A stretch of 64,000 bases of DNA from Aselliscus stoliczkanus (Eukaryota > Chordata > Mammalia > Chiroptera > Hipposideridae), in the NCBI GenBank assembly GCA_033961575.1, contig CM066732.1, positions 84,375,687-84,439,686 on the forward strand, written 5' to 3'. Made by a program: the position numbers and the translations under genes. Shown here piece after piece: positions 58,005-64,000 of this stretch. The notes under the pieces are model-generated. The model saw only the letters and a list, made by a program, of their open reading frames with translations. It was not told the origin of the DNA and did no database searches. Every line of letters starts with the position of its first letter. Position 1 is the first letter of the stretch.

Positions 58005-58551
58005 TAGTTAGTAAATACATTCTCCTATTCTATATGTTGTCTTCTTACTTTGTTGATGGTGTCCTTTTCAACACAAAGGTTTTTAATTTTGTTGAAATCC
58101 AATTTATTTATTTTTCCCTGTATCTCATACTTTTAGGATCAAATATAAGAAATTATTGCCTAATCCAAGGTCACAAAGATTATACCTAGATTTTTAAAGT
58201 TTTACATCTTACATTTAAGTTTATAACCACTTTAAGTTTATTTTTTTATATAATATGGGGTAGGTATTCAACATTCTTTTGCATGTGGATATCCAGTTTT
58301 TCTAGGACTTAGATGCATTTAAGTTTTAATTGAAAATGTTAATCTCTAGATTATTCTTGGGTGTTTAAGATTCTTCTGGTGCTTGGAGAAGGCTTGCTGT
58401 GCTGGTGACAGCTGTTTCTCACAGTCTTCTTCAACGAAGAATGTGTAATGAGTCTCCTGTTCCCATATGGCCAATACCTTACAAAGTGTGAAAAATATAG
58501 GAAATCAAACACACTTTTGACCTCATCCTTTCACCTTTTCCTTTATATTTT

Positions 58552-58679
58552 ATTTTATTTATTTTTTATTTATTTATTTTTTTTTGAGGGCAGTGTCACT
58601 GGCCCTCACATGTGGGACCCAAACCGGGGCCGCTGGCTTCCCAAGCCAGCGCTTAACCACCACGCCACTCTGCCAGCCC
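58552..58679 (-). repeat. Short SINE (type A)
   Basis: (TTTA)-rich tail, GAGGGCAGTGTCACTGGCCC, end TGCCAGCCC. Target TCACCTTTTCCTTTATATTT at 58531-58551 and 58680-58700, one mismatch. Confidence 0.94.
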
Positions 58680-58700
58680 TCACCTTTTCCTTTAGATTTT

Positions 58701-59099
58701 GTTTCATTCCTGACAGTATCGGATTTTTTTCCCTACAAAAGCAGTACATAAGTGCCATAATCAAGAAAAATGTTGAAGAAGAATGTTAGTTTTACCTTTG
58801 CCTACTAAGTTAGAATTGCTCAACTCCTTAATCCCCTGGAAATGATCAAGTTCACCAGGGGCCCAGCTGCATTTTCTTCCTACTCCAGTTTTCTTATGCT
58901 CTGCTTCCTATGCAGAGATGGACTTTTCCCAGCTGTTCCTAAATCATAGATTGCTCTGTGCCATCCCTCATTTATTCATGACAGAATGATCCTGGGAAGT
59001 AAGGATGGTCTAGGATTTGTCATGTTGGTGTCCAGGAGTTAGCTACCGTAATTCCAAATCTGGCGAGATCCTTACTCCTAGAAGAGATTAGTTTCCTAA
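58701..59099. other. Intronic sequence
   Basis: No feature recognised. Confidence 0.5.
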
Positions 59100-59255
59100 A
59101 GCAGTGCTTCTCTAACTTGAATGTGTATGCACATCTCCTGGGGATCTTTTTAATTCATTGTGTCTGGGTGGAGCCCGAGATTCTGCATTTGTAACAGCCT
59201 CCCAGGGGTGATAATGCTATTGGTCCATGGACCATATATGAGAAGTAAGATCCCC
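59100..59255. repeat. MER5-like hAT relic
   Basis: Begins AAGCAGTGCTTCTCTAACTT, then CACATCTCCTGGGGATCTTT, GGAGCCCGAGATTCTGCATT, ending ATATGAGAAGTAAG. This follows the Charlie/MER5 layout. Confidence 0.65.
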
Positions 59256-62200
59256 AGGTTTCACAGATTCCAGGGGGAATTCAGGAGCTGGTAAACTCTG
59301 GAGGCATTCTAATCTTAACCTTGAGTCAATATTTCCTGCAAATCAAAAAATAAAAATAAAAAATAAATTGTTTAATAAAAGACAATGCTCCCCCTCTACT
59401 ACCCTGAAAAACAAACAAATCTATTTCAGATACACTTCAGCAGCTGCAATTAGGTAGAGATTAAACTTCTTAAAGAAATAAAAATTTGCACTTACAAAAA
59501 TCTGCAGAAATTTTGCTGTGGCTAGTTACAGTTGCGAAGCTTAGATTTATGTGCTCTAGGAGATGGCAGGGGGATGGCTATGGGCTTTTAGTGTATTAGC
59601 CCTGTCATGCCTCAGAAAGGTGTTATGTGATTTATGCTTTAAGAACAGTGTCCAGCCGGCAGTTTTAGATATAGATTTAAGAATGAAATGGGATAAGAGT
59701 TGGACCCCTCCACCTGATCAGTCTGACTTTTCTCTAAGCACAGGTAAGGTTTCATAGCAATTTAGGCCACTATCACATGGTTCCCTTATCATGAAACTCC
59801 TATCTACTCCAAATCCAGCGACCAAGGACCTTGTTAGTTATATTTCTTGGGAGTGATTTTACCCTAACTTGTACAGTGAAAGGCTGGTCGCTTCTGACCA
59901 GGGCATATATCTAACTATTAGTCTTTCTGTTTTTCCTAGTAGTTAATTCAAAATCAGACTTATCTATCACATTGTCAATGATGATATGATCATTGCCATT
60001 TTCTTTTAGGTTCATGTTTTTTGTTCTGTAAAACTTAGCCCAGAGAGGGAAAAGGGGAAGATTGATTGATTGATTGCTTCACTGATTCATTTATTCTACC
60101 TTCACCTAATAAAGATTATTATTTATCTTGGAACTGGATTAGTGTATTGCATACTGATTGGAAACAGGGAGAAACAAAAGAGAAAGACTACTCTTCTAAA
60201 TATACCATGATGTCATAGTTTATGCTAATTTCTGTAACTTTTAAAGAAATCTTTATAACTTAGCTTCCTCACTAGAAGAAGGATGCAGCAAAGTAAAAAT
60301 CCATATTTCCCCTTGCTGGCCTATTTTAAAAGTCTAAGTGATTTACCTAATATGTTGTTCTTGTTAAGTAAGATCAGTGCCATATGGTGGCTGGCTTGGG
60401 ATGAAATACAGCTATGCGAGTAATAATAATAGTAATTGTAGTCATAGCAGTAATACCAATGGTAATAGTGATCGTTCTTGTGTTGTTTCAATAGTGAAAG
60501 AATGCAAGCCCCATGGCATGTGTGTCATTTCTGGGTAACTCAGTGGACCATTTGCTTGGCTGCTTGGCTCTTAAAAACCTCGCTTCCACCTCTTGCTATA
60601 GGAATTGCATCAGAGTATGGTTCTGAATCACAGTTGAAATGAAAGAATTTGCAAGGCCACCTCCTTTGTGCTTTTATCTCAATATAGCCATTTTTGTTCT
60701 ATTTCTATGTTGAAGTTGTTACAAGAATGCAGGGAGCTTCAAGTCTGACCTCTCTAGATAGTAATGACGTGAAACGCAATTGTGTACTTTTGTTAGGCTC
60801 TGAGAAACATGACAAATTGTTCTCATCCATGATTCCCTTCTGTCCTCCTTGAAAAAGACAGTGTTGACCCAAGTACTGTGATAAATAACTTCTGGTAATA
60901 ATGGTGAAAGCTGAGGGAGACTAATGTTTTTCTTTGCAGCAATCCTGCTGCCTGGTACTTAATGTTTGAAACAGTTGAGGATAATAATTTTCTGAAAATG
61001 AGCAGAAACTGTTATGCTAAGAGCTATACCCTTTGGAAATGTATGAGTGAAATACTAAAATGCAAAAAGCAAATACTGAAATTTGCAAAAGCGAGCTCAT
61101 AAATCTTGATCCATCATTGCAAATCTTCATCAGAGAATTATGCACAGACAATTCTTCTGATGTACATTTTAAATGCAAAAATTAAGAAAAGGAAAGAGTC
61201 TTCGTGACAACTGATACAAGATTATGGAAGAGGGAGAGATTTGCAGAACCAGCAAAATCCACATTAGGGCTGTGAGAGCCTGCAGCCCTGGCACGCAAGA
61301 TAGTCTCATGTGGTCTAAACGAGGAAATAAAGAAATGGGTATCTTCTTTAGGAAAGAGGAGGACAATACATCAGACTATCTCTGAGGGTGTATCATTGTC
61401 ATAAGTTCATAGATTTTTTTTCCATCCACTATTATTAAGGACACAAGAAATCAGTGCATCAGCTAGTATTTTGAAATTCTGTTAAACAAAGCAAAACAAA
61501 AAGCTAAGCATTTGACTATCCAGTTAAGATGCAAACTTCACACCTCAATCTTGTGATTCGGAGTATGTAAAATGGTGCCATACCCATTAATAATGAAGTG
61601 ACACTAAACGATTGTCCTGAAAAATAAGGGAAGGATCAAGCACAACTTTAAAATCTATCTTGTGACCAAAACTTGGATGATAGTCCTGAAATGACAAATG
61701 ATTAATTAGAAAAATATTGACCTCAGCCACCGGAAATTAAGGTGCCTGGATGATGAAATCCATGGGAAATTAATTTTAAATAACTTCAGTGTTTGTACCA
61801 CAGCGGCATATTTTCCAATACCAGCTTTAATGTCAGTTACTAAATGACAGTGAAAAATGATGCAAAATTTGTTTAAGGCTCAGTAAATCCCAGTAACCCT
61901 GAGCAGCTAAAGAATAACACATTGGCATAAAAAACAAGGCACAGCAGAGAACAGGGAAGGACTCCATCACCTGCATCTTCACACCCCTTCCCTTGAGAAG
62001 AAATGTTATTTCCCCTTGTCCTGGAGACCTCTTTATCCCATTTCCAATACCTTGGCGGCACTTTCTTGAGATTGGTAAAATGAAAACCAAGCCAGGGGAG
62101 TTTTTTCAAAGACTGAGAATATTTCATCACTCGTTGTTTTTAACTGATGCCATTAAAACGCAAAGTTAAACATGAAAAGTAGAGACTACAGCAAAGCAAT

Positions 62201-63095
62201 TCATTTTTCAGATTGTTTTTAGAAATTCCAATGAAGACTAATTGCCTTATACATGTTCCTTCCTCTCAGCAGACCCATGAACTGGGGCTCTAAATAGGGC
62301 TATAGCCATTCTCTTTTCAAAAGTAGCCCAGGACACACACAAAGATGACCTAGTCTTTATTAAGTGGTCCTCACGTCCTTTACCAGGACCGTGGCCCTTC
62401 CGCAAGGAGGGACTATTTCCCTTTTGTCCAGTGAAGGAGTGACCATAATGGCTGAGCTCCTTCTTTTTGTTGGAATCTCCTCAGGGGGAGTTCTCCTGTT
62501 CAGCAGCTTTTAGATAACTTGAATTTTAGACCCTTTAATGATTCTGTGAATTACTTCCTAATTGCAGACATCTTCTGGCAGTGTAGGTGTTTGCAGCATT
62601 ACGATTGGGCACAGAACTCAGAATTGCAAAGCAGAAATTACATAAATAAGAAAAGAGCTAAATTCTAATTCATCTAGTGCCGGCTTCTCAAAATAGCTGT
62701 GTGATAAAGGATCCATTTTTTAAATTTCCAGTCTGCTTGAACCAATATTTTAATAAAATATTAAATATTTTAAAATAATTTTAGTATTTAATATTTTAAT
62801 AAGAGTAAAATGAATTGGTAGAAAAATGAAATGAAAACAGACAAGTCCACATTTTTAAAAAAGATACTAGATTTAACAGTCATCAAATTACTCTGTCCAG
62901 GTTCAATGAAATTTCTAAATGCTCCATGTCAATTTGTACTCTTAGCGAAGAATAGGACTGGATAGCACAATTTGCTGTCTACACTTTGAATACTAAGCTG
63001 GTGTACTCACATTTACTCACCTGTGGCTATTGCCATTCCAAATCTTTTTTTTTTTTTTTAATTATTGTTTAAACCTTTGGGTAAAGTTTGTGCTT
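59256..63095. other. Intronic sequence, 3.8 kb repeat-poor
   Basis: No SINE, LINE or LTR recognised. 59563-59745 is exon-like but unsupported. 61080-61200 and 61725-61890 are AT-rich with homeodomain-like TTAATTTTAAAT motifs. An AT inverted repeat lies at 62754-62798. Short (ATTG)n at 60063. Candidate regulatory DNA, not shown. Confidence 0.4.
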
Positions 63096-63111
63096 AAGAC
63101 AAGGCTGTGTG

Positions 63112-63521
63112 GTGCCCCAGAGTGGCGCATTGGTTAAGAGTTGGCTTGGGATGCCAGTTCTGAGCAGCAGGGTCCCTGGTTAGGATCCCACATGAGGGCC
63201 AGTGACACTGCCCTCTACAGCTTGACCTGAAGCTGGGCTGCCATGAGTCTCCAGCGATGGCGTAGGCTGCAGTGGGGCTGGCCAGCAGCTGGCATGTGCT
63301 TTCATAAGCTGCCATGAGCCACAGTGAGTGGCCATCCAATGGCCGGTGAGGGACTGCCTCACCGGAGAAGAGCGCAATAATAATACCAACATGGGCCAGT
63401 GAAGCGACGTCCTCCACAGCTAGACTGAAGAACAAAAGGACAGCAACTTGTCTGTTCCCCTTCTCCAGTTTCCCAACGCTGTTCCCCTCCCCCAATTCCC
63501 CAATAAAAATCTTAAAAAAAA
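63112..63521 (+). repeat. Long SINE (type B)
   Basis: Perfect 16-base target AAGACAAGGCTGTGTG at 63096-63111 and 63522-63537. tRNA head AGAGTGGCGCATTGGTTAAG, body, CCAATAAAAATCTT tail. The first few head bases (GGGCCGGCC) are altered to GTGCCCC. Confidence 0.94.
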
Positions 63522-63537
63522 AAGACAAGGCTGTGTG

Positions 63538-64000
63538 ATTTTTAAAAGATGGAAATACATCTAAGTTGCAAACTCCTATACGTTGTTAGATAGTCATAGA
63601 AGATTTTAACAATTATCTGGCTAATGCTAGTTGCTGCATTTCACATTTCTTTGGCTTCTTTTCTTATCCCCCCACTAGAAATCTCACCCAGCCACTTCTC
63701 CCTATCACAATACCAATAGGTGCTACTAGAAGTTTTCCAATAACATCCATCCAGACATCTTTCATATTTTAACAGAGTTTTCAAAATCTTGAATTACTTA
63801 CAAATCTAGGACCTCAGTTTTGTTTAAAATTGCTTTTAAGACTACCAGAAAATAATCACATTAAATTCTAATCTCACTCAGATCCCAAGCAGTTAAGAAA
63901 CGTTTGAGTTCCATGAGTTCCTTGTTAAAACTGAGCACATAGGGATACAGCATCATTTATGCAGAATTCCAGCTTGATAGATCTCCCATTTCAGATGCTG
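63538..64000. other. Intronic sequence at window end
   Basis: No feature recognised. Confidence 0.5.

Larger units (their letters stand above)
55146..58370 (-). mobile_element. Old L1 3' part carrying five later insertions
   Basis: Antisense L1 pieces in order at 55146-55618 (GTGTATAATTCAGTGTTTTT, ATATATCATATAAATGGAAT), 56761-57005 (TACAAGTGGAATTGCTGGGT), 57542-57765 (TGGATGTCAAATGGTATCTC) and 58007-58370 (AATTATTGCCTAATCCAAGG). The order runs correctly across the gaps, which hold a MaLR-like LTR, a mariner with its own SINE, a composite SINE and a second mariner relic. Confidence 0.85.
5477..64000 (+). other. STXBP6: 5' part of STXBP6 intron 2
   Basis: Everything after the donor at 5477 reads as intron: repeats, low-complexity DNA and frames broken by stops. 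I looked for the next segment (expected to start in phase 1 with a Thr-Asn-Lys-Lys-type stretch and contain KQFEGSTSF-like residues) and found none. The intron is therefore inferred to exceed 58 kb, consistent with STXBP6 being a large gene. Confidence 0.7.

Noticed and set aside
1..64000. CRISPR array, bacterial operon, phage or plasmid module
   Set aside because: No regularly spaced direct repeats with unique spacers and no dense ORFs; repeat content and the spliced exon show mammalian chromosomal DNA.

Overview
This window is vertebrate nuclear DNA, almost certainly from a bat. The evidence is a dense load of tRNA-derived SINEs whose tails end in CAATAAAATCTT followed by poly(A), VES-like SINEs, L1 3' ends, and old mammalian repeats (MIR, L2, MaLR, hAT/MER5-like). 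The abundant short SINE (head GGGCCGGCCGAGTGGCGCAG, end GACACTGCCCTC) suggests a rhinolophoid-type bat. That placement rests on memory of SINE families, not a search. There are no bacterial-style operons, CRISPR arrays or phage genes.

Only one coding segment is convincing: an internal exon on the + strand at 5292-5476. It carries the start codon (5323) and the first 51 codons of STXBP6 (amisyn, a syntaxin-binding regulator of exocytosis). It has a good acceptor and a GT donor in phase 1. Bases 1-5291 are therefore read as the end of intron 1, and 5477-64000 as the first ~58.5 kb of intron 2. I did not find the next coding exon.

Layout: 1-5.3 kb is intron 1, with an unclassified LTR-like repeat, one SINE and a deleted mariner at 4397-4992. 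5.3-5.5 kb is the exon, with an antisense SINE starting 45 bases past the donor. 5.7-30 kb is intron with SINEs of several types, L1/L2/MIR relics, microsatellites and a G-quadruplex motif at 17134-17156. 30-38 kb holds a probable solo retroviral LTR (31710-32296), an L2 3' end and old repeats. 38-51 kb is repeat-poor intron plus an L1 fragment (48600-49985). 51.5-52.5 kb is a close inverted pair of long SINEs. 55.1-58.4 kb is a nested pile of transposons in an old L1. 59.3-63.1 kb is a long SINE-free stretch, and a young long SINE follows at 63112-63521.

I see no previously undescribed multi-gene system. The points most worth checking are the inverted SINE pair (an intronic double-stranded RNA candidate), the antisense SINE beside the STXBP6 splice donor, the SINE with three tRNA-like units, and the nested stack that orders insertions in time.
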